NCBI RefSeq assembly: GCF_001750105.1
Contig: NZ_CP014143.1
Coordinates: 806,001-870,000 of the forward strand
DNA: 64,000 nucleotides
From: Microbulbifer aggregans
GTDB lineage: Bacteria > Pseudomonadota > Gammaproteobacteria > Pseudomonadales > Cellvibrionaceae
Direction of reading: 5' to 3'
This document shows, in pieces, positions 52,885 to 62,055 of the stretch (within the stretch, counting starts at the first letter, position 1; the number at the start of each line of letters is the position of its first letter). The translations under genes were made by a program, and so were the position numbers. The notes beneath the pieces are model-generated. The model had not been told where the DNA came from. It worked only from the letters and a program-made list of their open reading frames with translations, and did not search any database.

Positions 52885-53087
52885 AATCACTTCCTGTTGG
52901 TTGGTTTGGACAGAGATCCGTACGGTCTCTTCTTAACGATAGATCTTTGCCCTTGGCACTCGGAGGTAAATAGGCGCAGGTTTTCTGTTTCTGGCAGGTG
53001 ATTGATTGGGCTGGGGCAAGCAATACCACCGACAGGGATTTGGGAACGGAAAATCAGGGGGGATTTTCAGAGAGGTGAAAGGAGGAA

Positions 53088-53113
53088 AGGGCCGCCCATC
53101 CCTGGGCGGCCCT
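53088..53113 (-). terminator. Hairpin after the second beta-barrel paralogue
   Basis: Perfect 11-bp arms (agggccgccca / tgggcggccct) and a TCCC loop lie 22 bases after the gene. The T-run is interrupted, so it may terminate incompletely. Confidence 0.6.
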
Positions 53114-53134
53114 GCCAAAATCCGGACGATGGAA

Positions 53135-53911
53135 TCAGAACATCCAGCGGGTGCCGATTTCGGCAACAAAGCTGTCCATCTGTACTTCGAATCCGGCATC
53201 GAACAGGTCTGCATCTACCTGGATGTCGTCGGTCTGGCGCCAGCGCAGACCACCGAACAAGCTCAGCTGCTCGCTCAGATCGTAGTTGACGCCACCCATC
53301 AGCTGGTAGGCAAATACACTGTCATCGTCGTCAATGATGGTGACGCCAGAGGGACTGTAGCTGACGTCCACAGATGCGTTACCGATACCGGCGCCAACAT
53401 AAGGAGTCAGCGCGGTACCCAGATCGAAGTCGTAGTAAACGTTGGCGAACAGGTAGTCGGCGTCGAACTCCCCCTCACCCGCGGCTACCAGGTCGCCCAC
53501 ACTGATACCCAGGTTGCCTGGCGCACCGCTGACCAGGACGCCGGCATCCTCACCGGTCAGATCGATACCGGCCGCGCTCACGCTATCGTGAGACTCGACG
53601 TCGTTCTGGGAGCTGGCGTATTCGGCTTCGAGGCGGAACTGGTTGATCTCGTAACCAAGCGCCAGGCTGAAGGTAGAACCACTGTCGACTTTGGTATCCC
53701 AACCCACATTGGTCCCGGCGGGCAGGGCGACACCGGCGGGGATCGTGGTACCCGGGCCGGTGACGAATTCACTGCTAAAGCTGCCGCTGGTGTCGGTATC
53801 GTCCATGTTGCTGTAGCCGATATTACCGCTCACATAAATGCCCTCTGCCGAGGCAGAAGCGGCAAAAACAGAACCCGCAATGGCACAGAACAACTTCTTT
53901 TTGCTGAACAT
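53135..53911 (-). CDS. OmpA-type beta-barrel protein, paralogue 1
   Basis: A 258-residue paralogue of the preceding entry from ATG 53911 (MFSKKKLFCAIAG). A signal peptide ends at ASASA. The mature protein starts EGIYVSGNIGYSNMDDTDTSG and shares DDDDSVFAYQLMGGVNYD and FGGLRWRQTDDIQVDAD with its neighbour. The loops differ, so the surface of the two barrels differs. The C-terminus is IGTRWMF with terminal Phe. No function can be given; related proteins are called opacity-like or porin-family proteins. Confidence 0.82.
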   Translation of the reverse strand: MFSKKKLFCAIAGSVFAASASAEGIYVSGNIGYSNMDDTDTSGSFSSEFVTGPGTTIPAGVALPAGTNVGWDTKVDSGSTFSLALGYEINQFRLEAEYASSQNDVESHDSVSAAGIDLTGEDAGVLVSGAPGNLGISVGDLVAAGEGEFDADYLFANVYYDFDLGTALTPYVGAGIGNASVDVSYSPSGVTIIDDDDSVFAYQLMGGVNYDLSEQLSLFGGLRWRQTDDIQVDADLFDAGFEVQMDSFVAEIGTRWMF

Positions 53912-54180
53912 GATCACATCCCTCTGTTGATGATTAGTGCTTCGAAAGTACGGCACTAGATTCTGGGCAGATCACGATCCAGTTTCGGAAAAAATAAAAA
54001 TGTGAACACAACGGGATTTTTACAAAATGCTATCGATCTCAGTAATCCGGTAAGGGCAACAGCTCGTATCGACGCTTTTAATAGGTCAATAAGTATTAAC
54101 GTAATAGCAACTTCGGAAGCTCTATTCCGTAGATAGTAGGTGACAAAGTTGCATTTCCAATCGCAGCATTTTGGGGCAGT

Positions 54181-54933
54181 TCAGCCTGTCAGTAGCGATC
54201 GCAACAGCCAGCCGGTGATGTAGGCAAGCGTCGCCGCGGCACCGCCTAACAGTAATGTTTTCAGACCAGAGAACAGAGCGCTGCGCTCACTACCCACTGT
54301 TTTACCCATACCGATGAGGAAAAACATCAGACCGGCAAGGGTAGTGCTGAGCAGAAACTGACTTCCGAGCTGCATAGCTGGGAATAGATACGGAGCTAGT
54401 GGTGCGGCCCCAATCAGAACGAAAGCGGAAAAAGTCACCAGAGCGGAACGCAGCGGATTGCCCTCCGCCTGACCGATCCCATACTCCTCGTTGAGCATGG
54501 TTTCTATCCACAGCTTGCGGTTGCCAGTAATCGTGCTGACGATCTTTTCCAGCGTCTCACCATGGAAACCTTTGCGTGAAAAAATCTGTCTTATCTCCTC
54601 TCGCTCTCCTTCCGGCACCTTGGTAATATGCTCTTCCTCTGTGCGCCTGGCAGTATCGACAAATTCACGCTGGGCGTTGACCGCCTCATAGTTACTGACA
54701 GCCATGCTGAAGCCATCGGCGATCAGGTTGGCGAGCCCCATGATCAGGATCACCGCCGCAGACATACCGGCGCCGAAACCGCCGGCGACGATGGCAAAGG
54801 TGGTGACGCAGCCATCGATGGCCCCGAGAACGAAATCCGAGGTATTCTGCGAGGGCGGCGGCTGACGCAGTCGACGGGCGATATGCTCCCGCCGATGCGA
54901 GCGGATCAGGGCTTCGGTATTCCCTTTTTTCAT
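54181..54933 (-). CDS. VIT1/CCC1-family metal transporter
   Basis: A 250-residue membrane protein of the VIT1/CCC1 type, which exports Fe2+ or Mn2+. The hallmark first helices are SDFVLGAIDGCVTTFAIVAG and NLIADGFSMAVSNYEA, followed by the cytoplasmic metal-binding helices (EEEHITKVPEGEREEIRQIF) and three further membrane helices. The conserved Asp and Met in GFSMAVSNY agree with the metal path. It stands alone. It probably protects from iron or manganese excess. Confidence 0.86.
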   Translation of the reverse strand: MKKGNTEALIRSHRREHIARRLRQPPPSQNTSDFVLGAIDGCVTTFAIVAGGFGAGMSAAVILIMGLANLIADGFSMAVSNYEAVNAQREFVDTARRTEEEHITKVPEGEREEIRQIFSRKGFHGETLEKIVSTITGNRKLWIETMLNEEYGIGQAEGNPLRSALVTFSAFVLIGAAPLAPYLFPAMQLGSQFLLSTTLAGLMFFLIGMGKTVGSERSALFSGLKTLLLGGAAATLAYITGWLLRSLLTG

Positions 54934-55042
54934 CGCCAGCCACCTCCCTGCAGGGCTTTCCTAGCGCACTCTCATCCGGCCGGTTAGCCAGCCCAGCGGC
55001 AGCGGCTTTTTACTCGCGCCACCAAACCACTTCCTGGATGGA

Positions 55043-55810
55043 TTACTTCACGATAAAGCTGACCCGATCGACTCCGGTATTAGCTGTGCGTGGATCGTGA
55101 GCGTATACCAGCACCTGGTAGACACCGGGGCTTTTGGGTTTCAGCTCACCGACAAAGGTATTGGTATCAGTCAGTGACAGGGGAATGGTGGCAAATTCGT
55201 GCCCGTCTTTTTTCACCAGTGCCGCGACTTCCATCTTGCTGCCGTCCCAGATGCCACCATCGCTGATCGGACAGCCGCACATCATCACCACATTGGCGCG
55301 GATCTCGAATGGCGCATCCGACAGTTCCGTGTAGCGATGTGTCTGCGGGCTCAGCACATCCACCACCAGCCCGGGAATCTCCACCACCAGGCCCTCACCG
55401 TTCAGGTGCTTGCCCGGTACCAGCCACACCTGTGTCTGTGCAGCGACACGGGCCTGCTTCTTGATATAGGGGGCGAGCACCTCAACTGTCACAAATACCG
55501 GCTCGCTGAGGTCCAGCGTGGTGCGGAACGCCGCCGCCCCCTCGGCAATGGACTGGTGGCGACGATGGGGTTCTTTCATGATCAGGTCGGTATTGCCGGT
55601 GCTGCCCTCGGTCAACCCCTGAGCGAGAATCTCACCACTCTCCGCATCGCGAATCCTGACCATGGCCCCTCCCATGGAGGTGCCGATGAACTTGGCATCC
55701 TTGGATTTGGCGCGCACGACAATCTCGGTAGATTTTGCCTCTGCCACGACTGCGACCGGCAGCGCCAGCAAACTCACCAGAAAGAAGGTCATCAGTCTCA
55801 ATGTTTGCAT
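55043..55810 (-). CDS. Secreted protein of unknown function, YtkA/FixH-like end
   Basis: A 255-residue exported protein from ATG 55810 (MQTLRLMTFFLVSLL), seven bases behind GGGGAA; the longer frame overlaps the TMEM175 gene and is not used. After the signal peptide (to about residue 24) come two or three beta-rich domains. The end (FATIPLSLTDTNTFVGELKP, then GVYQVLVYAHD) has the Ig-like pattern of YtkA/FixH-type copper or assembly proteins, and MMCGCPISDGG carries a Cys-x-Cys pair. A metal role is possible but unproven. It follows the TMEM175 gene by 41 bases. Confidence 0.7.
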   Translation of the reverse strand: MQTLRLMTFFLVSLLALPVAVVAEAKSTEIVVRAKSKDAKFIGTSMGGAMVRIRDAESGEILAQGLTEGSTGNTDLIMKEPHRRHQSIAEGAAAFRTTLDLSEPVFVTVEVLAPYIKKQARVAAQTQVWLVPGKHLNGEGLVVEIPGLVVDVLSPQTHRYTELSDAPFEIRANVVMMCGCPISDGGIWDGSKMEVAALVKKDGHEFATIPLSLTDTNTFVGELKPKSPGVYQVLVYAHDPRTANTGVDRVSFIVK

Positions 55811-55851
55811 ATGAATTCCCCGGTAAAAAATCGTTTTAAGTCGCCATTGCA

Positions 55852-56439
55852 TCAACCTGACTTCCGATCGACCAGCGCCTGTTGCAGCCGTCGATCCGGA
55901 ATCAGCCATAGCAGCGCAGTCAACACGTAAAGTGCCAGTGAAACCCACTCCCACAGAAACGCCAGCACAATCGCCGGCAAATAAAGCACAGTCGCGAGCC
56001 AGCCTTTCCAGTTGCGGCCGACCGGGTGATGCAGGCGAGCCTGAGACGCCAGAGAGGCCAGCACCAGTTGGCGCAGCCCCCAGTAGGACATGGCCGCGAA
56101 TAATAGTACCAGACCATAAAGAGCAGCCGGACCGGGCGCAAAGTGGTTTTCCCCCATCCAACCGGTGGCAAAGGGGATCAGCGAAAGCCAGAAGAGCAGG
56201 TTCAGGTTGGCCCAGAGAATCGGCCGGTTGATCGTGGCCGCAGCTTCGAAGAGATGGTGATGATTACTCCAGTAAATCGCCAAGTAGATAAAACTCAGCA
56301 CATAAGTGAGAAAGACCGGTATTACGGGCACTAACTTGTCGACACTGATACCGCGCGGCACCTCCATGTTCAACACCATGATGGTGATGAGGATTGCAAT
56401 GACGCCGTCACTGAATGCCTCCAGTCGGTATTTCTTCAT
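55852..56439 (-). CDS. TMEM175/DUF1211 family membrane channel
   Basis: A 195-residue membrane protein with about six helices. The selectivity signature of bacterial TMEM175 potassium channels is at the N-terminus: EAFSDGVIAILITIMVLNME, where most family members have FSDGVFAI. Four such subunits form a weakly K+-selective channel. The WSNHHHLFEA motif and the later helices agree with the family. It starts at ATG 56439 and lies upstream of the secreted YtkA-like gene. Confidence 0.85.
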   Translation of the reverse strand: MKKYRLEAFSDGVIAILITIMVLNMEVPRGISVDKLVPVIPVFLTYVLSFIYLAIYWSNHHHLFEAAATINRPILWANLNLLFWLSLIPFATGWMGENHFAPGPAALYGLVLLFAAMSYWGLRQLVLASLASQARLHHPVGRNWKGWLATVLYLPAIVLAFLWEWVSLALYVLTALLWLIPDRRLQQALVDRKSG

Positions 56440-56545
56440 CGGGTACTTTCCTGTACCTATGCAGCGGTTAGTTCTCCACAGGGAGAGACGGCGTTCAGCC
56501 GAAGAGGATCATTCCTCGCTTCAGGATAGCCTCAACCTTAAAGCA

Positions 56546-56570
56546 AACAGGCCGGGGATACCGGCCTGTT
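56546..56570 (-). terminator. Terminator of the sugar dehydrogenase
   Basis: Arms aacaggccgg and ccggcctgtt around a short GGATA loop form a 10-bp stem, 28 bases after the gene. The T-run on the minus strand is short (TTTGCTTT). Confidence 0.65.
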
Positions 56571-56598
56571 GTGAAGATTACCTGACTGGATACACAGG

Positions 56599-57756
56599 TT
56601 ATTTGACTGGCTCCAGACGGTAGAGCCCGGCGTCACCCTGATCATTGAGCAGGTAGATATAGCCATCGCGACCCTGGCGCACATCGCGGATGCGGCCGAT
56701 CTGTCCGTCGAGCAGCACTTCGGTACCTTTCACGTCACTGCCATCAAGGATGATTCGCAGGAGCTTTTCGCTGCCAAGACCACCGGCCAGCAGGTTGCCC
56801 TGCCACTCTGGGAAGAGGCGGCTGTCCACCTGGGCCAACCCGGAAGGAGCAAAGCGGCCTTCGTAGAAGTGCCGGGGGTTCTGCACACCCGGCACTGACG
56901 GCACCCCGATGGCCTCGTCGCGGCTGTACTCCTTCGAGCGGGTCGCCTTGGGCCAGCCGTAATTTTTGCCGGCCTCGATCAGGTTCAGCTCGTCACCACC
57001 ACGGGCGGCGTGTTCACTACCCCACACCTGGTCTTGATCCGTCACCACCAGGCCCTGGATATTGCGGTTGCCGAAACTGTAGATCTCGTCCAGCCCGGGC
57101 TTGTCGCCGGCAAAAGGGTTGTCCGCCGGTGCGCCGCCGGTCTCGGTGAGCCGCAGCACGCTGCCGGCGTGGTCCTCGATGTCCTGAGCGCGCTCGCGCA
57201 CCACGCCGCGGTCACCAATGGTCATCATCAGGGTGCCATCTTCGCGCCAGGCAAGGCGGGAGCCATAGTGACGGCCGGGCTGGGAGAAGCGGTCCTGCAC
57301 GAACAGCTCTTCGAAGCCGGTGAGGGCATTACCCTTCAGCCGCGCGCGCCCCATGGCGGTGGCGGTGCCCTTGTCGCCGCTCTTCGATTGACCGGCCTTG
57401 GAGTAGGTAAAGTAAATCCAGTCGTGCTGGCCATCGCCGTACTGCGGGTGCAGCACCACATCGAGCAGACCACCCTGGCCAATGGCGGACACTTCCGGTA
57501 CACCCTCCAGATAGGTGACCTGGCCATCGTCGACCAACGCCAGGCGGCCGCGGCGCTCAGTCACGAGAAAGCGACCGTCGGGCAGCTGTGCCACCGCCCA
57601 GGGGTGATGGAGGCCTGACGCGAGGCGCACGATGCGGAAATCCTGCTTGTCGGTATCGATACGCTCTTCCACCACCTCTGCGGCCATCGCCGCAGTGCCG
57701 CCGACAAGCGCCAGCACCGCCAGAGAGCGGCTGAGGAATTTGGCCAATCGGTTCAT
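56599..57756 (-). CDS. PQQ-dependent sugar dehydrogenase (YliI/Asd-like)
   Basis: A 385-residue periplasmic beta-propeller: signal peptide to about residue 25, then the GSDH pattern VRLASGLHHPWAVAQLPDGR and LVTERRGRLALV with the PQQ-binding His, and FTYSKAG, HYGSRLAWREDGTL, SEHAARGGDELNLIEAGKNY and IRDVRQGRDGYIYLLND blades. E. coli YliI is the soluble aldose dehydrogenase of this family; it oxidises free sugars in the periplasm with PQQ. No PQQ biosynthesis genes are in the window. Confidence 0.92.
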   Translation of the reverse strand: MNRLAKFLSRSLAVLALVGGTAAMAAEVVEERIDTDKQDFRIVRLASGLHHPWAVAQLPDGRFLVTERRGRLALVDDGQVTYLEGVPEVSAIGQGGLLDVVLHPQYGDGQHDWIYFTYSKAGQSKSGDKGTATAMGRARLKGNALTGFEELFVQDRFSQPGRHYGSRLAWREDGTLMMTIGDRGVVRERAQDIEDHAGSVLRLTETGGAPADNPFAGDKPGLDEIYSFGNRNIQGLVVTDQDQVWGSEHAARGGDELNLIEAGKNYGWPKATRSKEYSRDEAIGVPSVPGVQNPRHFYEGRFAPSGLAQVDSRLFPEWQGNLLAGGLGSEKLLRIILDGSDVKGTEVLLDGQIGRIRDVRQGRDGYIYLLNDQGDAGLYRLEPVK

Positions 57757-57850
57757 GAATCAGATCTCCTTCACTGCAGAGTTAATGCTGCCCCGGATGC
57801 TAATAGGCCACAGGCCAAAACACAAAACGTGTGCCTTTTAAGCAGGCACA

Positions 57851-57876
57851 AAAAAGCCGGGCACATGCCCGGCTTT
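57851..57876 (-). terminator. Terminator of the DUF885 gene
   Basis: Ten-base arms (aaagccgggc / gcccggcttt) with an ACAT loop and an A-run on the left, which is a T-run on the minus strand, 26 bases after the gene. Confidence 0.9.
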
Positions 57877-57902
57877 GGTTACGCAGAGATGCGTGTCTTC
57901 GA

Positions 57903-59813
57903 TCAGCCCTGCTGGACCTCTTCGATCCAACGGTTGATCCGCTCTTCCAGCATCGGCAGCGGCAGGGCGCCTCCGCCGAGAACGGTGTCGTGGAAGCCAC
58001 GGATATCGAACTTGTCGCCGAGCTCCTGCTTGGCTTTTTCACGCAGCTCGAGGATCTTCAGCATGCCGATCTTGTAAGAGGTAGCCTGGCCCGGCAGGGT
58101 CAGGTAGCGGCGCACCTCGGAGCGTACGGCGCTCTCGGGAATGGCGGAATTTTCCAGGAAGTATTCCACTGCCTGGTCCTGGGTCCAGCCCTTGGCGTGC
58201 ATGCCGGTATCCACCACCAGGCGGATGGCGCGCCACATTTCCGCGGTCAGACGGCCGAAGTCCTTGTAGGGATCTTCAAACTGGCCCATCTCCTTGGAAA
58301 GCAGTTCGGAGTAGAGCGCCCAGCCCTCGATGTAAGGGGTGAAGTGCGCCTGGGTACGGAACTGCGGAATGCCCTCCAGCTCCTGGGCGATGGAGATCTG
58401 CATATGGTGACCGGGGCTGCCCTCGTGATAAGTCACGGTTTCCATGTCGGTGGTCGACAGGGCGCTCATGTCAGACATGTGCACGTAGTAGGTGCCAGGA
58501 CGGGAGCCATCGGGAGTACCGGACTGGTAGTGCTGGGCACCACCGGGCACTTCGCGGAACGGCTCAACGCGCTTCACCACCAGCTTGGCTTTCGGCAGGA
58601 TACCGAAGTACTCCGGCAGTTTTTTCTCGATATCGTCGAGGAAACCGCGTGTCTCGGCCAAGTAGCCCTCACGCCCTTCATCGGTGTTCGGGTAGTAGAA
58701 CTGGTCGTCATTGCGGATGAAGGTGAAGAATTCCTGCAGGTTGCCGTCAAAACCTACCTGCTCCTTGATAGCCTCCATTTCCTTGCGGATACGGGCCACT
58801 TCCAGCAGGCCGATCTCGTGCACCTGATCGGCAGTCAGATCGGTGGTGGTGTAGTTCGCCAGGCGGTTGTTGTAGAAGGCCTCACCGTTCGGCAGGCTGG
58901 AGGCGCCCTTCGGCTCCTCGCTGGCGTTCTCGCGATCTTCCTGCAGCCAGGCAACGTACTGGTCGTAAACCGGCTTGAAGTTTTCCTTCAGGCTCTTCTC
59001 CACCTGGGCCAGCATCTCCGCGGCAGTTTCGTCGTCGATGTTGCCGTCTTTCTTCAGCGCTTCGATCTTGCCCTTGGCGTCGGAGTAAAGCGGAGCCTCA
59101 CCCTCACCGCCGAACGGTGCGCCGGTGGTGACCTTCTGCGCGCGCTCGATGGCCAGGTCGTAGGCGAAGCGCGGCGGACGAATACCGTCTTTGGCAGACA
59201 GCTGGGCGCGTTCAAGCATCTGGCCCATGGCGCGGCTGATACCTTCGATCCGGGCGATATAGGCCTGCATGTCTTCCTTGGTTTCCACCTTGTGGATATT
59301 GATCAGGAAGTTCGGCAGGGAAGCCTCCGGCCCGCCCAGCTCGCCGGCAAAGTAGGAGTGGCGCTTGAACGGCTCGGCCGCCTTGGCCTGCTCATACTGG
59401 AAGATCCACAGGTCGTAGGATTCCTTGCCAGCCTTGGTGAGGTTGTCGTAGTCGAAGTTCTTTTTCAGGTCTTCGACAGTCTTGGCATGCCAGGCCAGCT
59501 CGCGAGCCTGAGCCTCTTCGCTCATGTCATCGATCTGGTCGTACTGATCCTTGCGGCCCAGGTAACTGAGCTGGATCGGGCTGAACTGCAGCTGCTCCTC
59601 ATAGCGGTCGTTAAACCATTCGGTCAGACGCGCCGTCTCCGCGGCGGGGTTGGTGGCCTGATCCTTCGCCGGCGCAGCGGCTTCGGAAACCTGGGCGCTC
59701 TGCGCCTGTTGCGCAGCATCGGCAGCCTGGTTCGGATCTTCACCCTGGCATCCGCTCAGGATGGCCAGAGCCAGCAGGCTGGGGATAAATGGGCTATGCA
59801 GCTTGGTTCGCAT
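57903..59813 (-). CDS. DUF885 family lipoprotein peptidase
   Basis: A 636-residue lipoprotein: signal with lipobox LSGC (acylated Cys22), an Ala/Gln-rich spacer to about residue 60, then a DUF885 domain. The metal site is YHEGSPGHHMQ with the HExxxHH pattern, and downstream AHFTPYIEGWALYSELLSKEMG holds the third ligand Glu. DUF885 proteins are predicted zinc metallopeptidases of the M32/M3-like fold. A strong terminator follows. The 676-codon plus-strand frame over the same region is a mirror artefact. Confidence 0.93.
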   Translation of the reverse strand: MRTKLHSPFIPSLLALAILSGCQGEDPNQAADAAQQAQSAQVSEAAAPAKDQATNPAAETARLTEWFNDRYEEQLQFSPIQLSYLGRKDQYDQIDDMSEEAQARELAWHAKTVEDLKKNFDYDNLTKAGKESYDLWIFQYEQAKAAEPFKRHSYFAGELGGPEASLPNFLINIHKVETKEDMQAYIARIEGISRAMGQMLERAQLSAKDGIRPPRFAYDLAIERAQKVTTGAPFGGEGEAPLYSDAKGKIEALKKDGNIDDETAAEMLAQVEKSLKENFKPVYDQYVAWLQEDRENASEEPKGASSLPNGEAFYNNRLANYTTTDLTADQVHEIGLLEVARIRKEMEAIKEQVGFDGNLQEFFTFIRNDDQFYYPNTDEGREGYLAETRGFLDDIEKKLPEYFGILPKAKLVVKRVEPFREVPGGAQHYQSGTPDGSRPGTYYVHMSDMSALSTTDMETVTYHEGSPGHHMQISIAQELEGIPQFRTQAHFTPYIEGWALYSELLSKEMGQFEDPYKDFGRLTAEMWRAIRLVVDTGMHAKGWTQDQAVEYFLENSAIPESAVRSEVRRYLTLPGQATSYKIGMLKILELREKAKQELGDKFDIRGFHDTVLGGGALPLPMLEERINRWIEEVQQG

Positions 59814-59936
59814 CTTGGTGCCTCGTTCAAAATATGCACAGAAAAACGGCGCTTACTTTGACACGAAACCGCGGAGGAGTCGATTCCAGCGCCCCGGGGC
59901 CATCGGCTTCTGCGCCGAAGCGAGCCCTCGGCGGGA

Positions 59937-60440
59937 TCAGCTCTCGCTGGGATCCCCCTCGGGAACGAGCGTCCGCCGTCGTCGCCAGCGCTTGTAGCGT
60001 GCGTGCACCCCGCGGGTCATCAGGGAGGAGTAGTTCTCGAGCAGATCGACCCCGAGCAGTACGAAGATCACCAGCCCTGCCAGTACCACGGCCGTACCCA
60101 GCGCGCCGAAGCCGATCAGGGTACCGATCGCCGCCTGCACCCAGATGGTGGCTGCGGAGGTCACACCCACTACCACGCCATCCCGGGCCAGCATGACGCC
60201 GGCGCCGAGAAAACCAATGCCGGTAATCACCTGCCCCAGCACCCGGGCCCGGTCCGCGCTGCCGCCGATTGAGACGGCGAGCGCGGTAAAGGCATAGGTA
60301 CCCAGCACGATCAGTATGGAGGTACGGATACCCACGGGCTTGCCCCGCAACTGGCGTTCGAGGCCGACGGCCCCGGCACAGACCATGGCGGTGAGGATGC
60401 CGGGCCAGCTCAGCGGGGCCACGGCGAACAACTCATTCAT
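59937..60440 (-). CDS. MgtC/SapB-family inner-membrane protein
   Basis: A 167-residue membrane protein of the MgtC/SapB family with five helices: LSWPGILTAMVCAGAVGLER, then the signature RGKPVGIRTSILIVLGTYAF and RVLGQVITGIGFLGAGVML. The C-terminal ACT-like domain of virulence-type MgtC is absent. Such proteins are linked to growth in low magnesium and modulate F-type ATPase in some pathogens. It overlaps the MscS-like gene by eight bases, so both are in one transcript. Confidence 0.9.
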   Translation of the reverse strand: MNELFAVAPLSWPGILTAMVCAGAVGLERQLRGKPVGIRTSILIVLGTYAFTALAVSIGGSADRARVLGQVITGIGFLGAGVMLARDGVVVGVTSAATIWVQAAIGTLIGFGALGTAVVLAGLVIFVLLGVDLLENYSSLMTRGVHARYKRWRRRRTLVPEGDPSES

Positions 60441-61275
60441 GCAGGGCTTTCTCTTGGGGCTTTTCAGCCACCTGGTTGATGATGTGCAGCTCCCGCTGCG
60501 GGAAGGGAATACTGAGCCCCTCGCGTTCCAGTGCCGGCTTCAGCTGCTTCATCAGCGACCAGTAGACATCCCAGTATTCCTCTGTGCGTGCCCAGGCGCG
60601 CATGTGCAGGTTCACCGAGCTGTCCGCCAGCGCGCGCACCGCAAAGCTGGGCTCGGGCTCGGGAAGGATGCGCGGCTCATCGGCCACCAGCTGGCGCAGC
60701 ACCGCCATGCCCTTCTCGATGTCATCGCGGTAGGCAATGCTGGCGATGATCTCGATGCGGCGTGTCGAGTTGCGGGTGTAATTAATCAGGTTCTGACCCC
60801 AGACATTGCTGTTGGGGGCAGAAATACAGAGCCCATCCGGCGTATCGAGCCGGGTAGTGAACAGGCCAACCTCACGCACGGTACCCATGGTATCCCCGAA
60901 CTGAATGGTGTCGCCGACGCGGAACGGGCGCAGGCCGAGGAGAATAAAACCGGCGGCGATATTCTGCAGGGTATCCTTGAGCGCAAGGCCTATGGCGATA
61001 CCGGCCGCACCGACCAGGGCGACCAGGCTGGTGGTGTTAACGCCGAAGCGGTCGAGAATCACCAGCACGCCGATCGCGTACACTGCCCAGACCACCATGT
61101 TGCTCAGCACCGGGATCAGGGTCTCATCCAGACGACCTGACAGCCGCCGCACACCCCTCCGGGCCAGACGTGCGGCGATATAGGTCAGAATGAGAATCAG
61201 CAGGGCGCTGCCAAGCTTCAGGGCACCGCTGATGATCAGCGGCCAGTATTCTTCGGTGAGCTGTTGCAGATCCAT
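60433..61275 (-). CDS. Small-conductance mechanosensitive channel (MscS)
   Basis: A 280-residue MscS of near-standard size. Three N-terminal helices end in the pore helix VALVGAAGIAIGLALKDTLQ, followed by the beta-domain motif FRVGDTIQFGDTMGTVREVG and IYTR-like INYTRNSTRRIE. The C-terminal alpha/beta vestibule follows. It opens on membrane tension in hypo-osmotic shock. Coupling with the MgtC-family gene downstream suggests joint regulation in osmotic or ionic stress. Confidence 0.94.
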   Translation of the reverse strand: MDLQQLTEEYWPLIISGALKLGSALLILILTYIAARLARRGVRRLSGRLDETLIPVLSNMVVWAVYAIGVLVILDRFGVNTTSLVALVGAAGIAIGLALKDTLQNIAAGFILLGLRPFRVGDTIQFGDTMGTVREVGLFTTRLDTPDGLCISAPNSNVWGQNLINYTRNSTRRIEIIASIAYRDDIEKGMAVLRQLVADEPRILPEPEPSFAVRALADSSVNLHMRAWARTEEYWDVYWSLMKQLKPALEREGLSIPFPQRELHIINQVAEKPQEKALHE

Positions 61276-61344
61276 GAAAACCCCTCCTTTTTAGATCGAC
61301 GTAAGCCTCGCAGCATACGCCATCTGCCGCGTAGTGCCAGCGGC

Positions 61345-61938
61345 TCAGAGGAGGTTTTTTGCCCGCGCCTCTTCGATACAGGGCTGATGGGCCGGGCAGG
61401 TCACCAGGTGGTCGTTGACCATACCGGTCGCCTGCATATGGGCGTACATGATGGTGGAGCCAACGAAACTGAAACCGGCTTTCTTGAGCGCCTTGCTCAT
61501 GGCATCCGATTCCGGGGTGGTGGCCGGGATATCGGCCATGGTGTGCGGATGATTGACGATCACCCGGCCGTCGGTGAACTGCCAGAGGAAGTCGGACAGT
61601 GTCTCCCCGCGCTCACGCAGGGCCAGATAGGCACGCGCATTCTTGACCGCGGCTTCGACCTTGCGGCGATTGCGGATAATGCCCGCATCCTGCAACAGCC
61701 GCTCGATCTTGGCCGGGGTGTAGCGGGCGATCTTTTCCGCGTGGAAGTCGTCAAACAGGCGCCGGTAATTTTCCCGCTTGTTCAACACCGTGATCCAAGA
61801 CAGCCCCGCCTGGGCCCCCTCGAGAATCAGGAACTCGAACAACTTGTCATCGTTGGTGACAGGGCGGCCCCACTCCTCGTCGTGATACTGCCGGTAAAGC
61901 GGTGTGGACAGGCACCAGTCGCAGCGATGTTCACTCAC
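61345..61938 (-). CDS. tag: DNA-3-methyladenine glycosylase I
   Basis: A 197-residue glycosylase of the Tag type. Signature residues: the N-terminal Cys and His of RCDWCLSTPLYRQYHDEEWG, FEFLILEGAQAGLSWIT with the catalytic-pocket residues, and NDHLVTC near the C-terminus, which gives the last two zinc ligands. It removes 3-methyladenine from alkylated DNA. A micro-protein gene and an epimerase gene lie upstream on the same strand; the gap is 27 bases, so a common transcript is likely. Confidence 0.95.
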   Translation of the reverse strand: MSEHRCDWCLSTPLYRQYHDEEWGRPVTNDDKLFEFLILEGAQAGLSWITVLNKRENYRRLFDDFHAEKIARYTPAKIERLLQDAGIIRNRRKVEAAVKNARAYLALRERGETLSDFLWQFTDGRVIVNHPHTMADIPATTPESDAMSKALKKAGFSFVGSTIMYAHMQATGMVNDHLVTCPAHQPCIEEARAKNLL

Positions 61939-61965
61939 ACATTTTCCCTTATAGCTTTCTGCCGG

Positions 61966-62055
61966 CTATTGCGCGCCGGAAAAAAAGTAATGCTGAATCA
62001 ATTGCAGCACCAGCAGGGTCATCACCAGCAGAAAAATAATATTACCGCGATTCAA
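61966..62055 (-). CDS. 29-residue membrane micro-protein, TTG start, coupled
   Basis: The frame starts with TTG 62055, which overlaps the stop codon of the epimerase (TTGA), and ends at TAG 61966. The peptide is MNRGNIIFLLVMTLLVLQLI followed by QHYFFSGAQ: a basic tip, one membrane helix and a polar end. A very strong ribosome site (GGGGAGGT), which lies inside the last codons of the epimerase gene, is five bases before the TTG. The sum of overlap, ribosome site and protein-like sequence makes a real gene likely, although its length is below usual annotation limits. Confidence 0.6.
   Translation of the reverse strand: MNRGNIIFLLVMTLLVLQLIQHYFFSGAQ

Noticed and set aside
57831..59861. 676-codon open frame on the plus strand
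   Set aside because: It mirrors the DUF885 peptidase codon by codon. The protein has no domain, an odd composition, and the minus-strand gene has lipobox, HExxxHH site and terminator.
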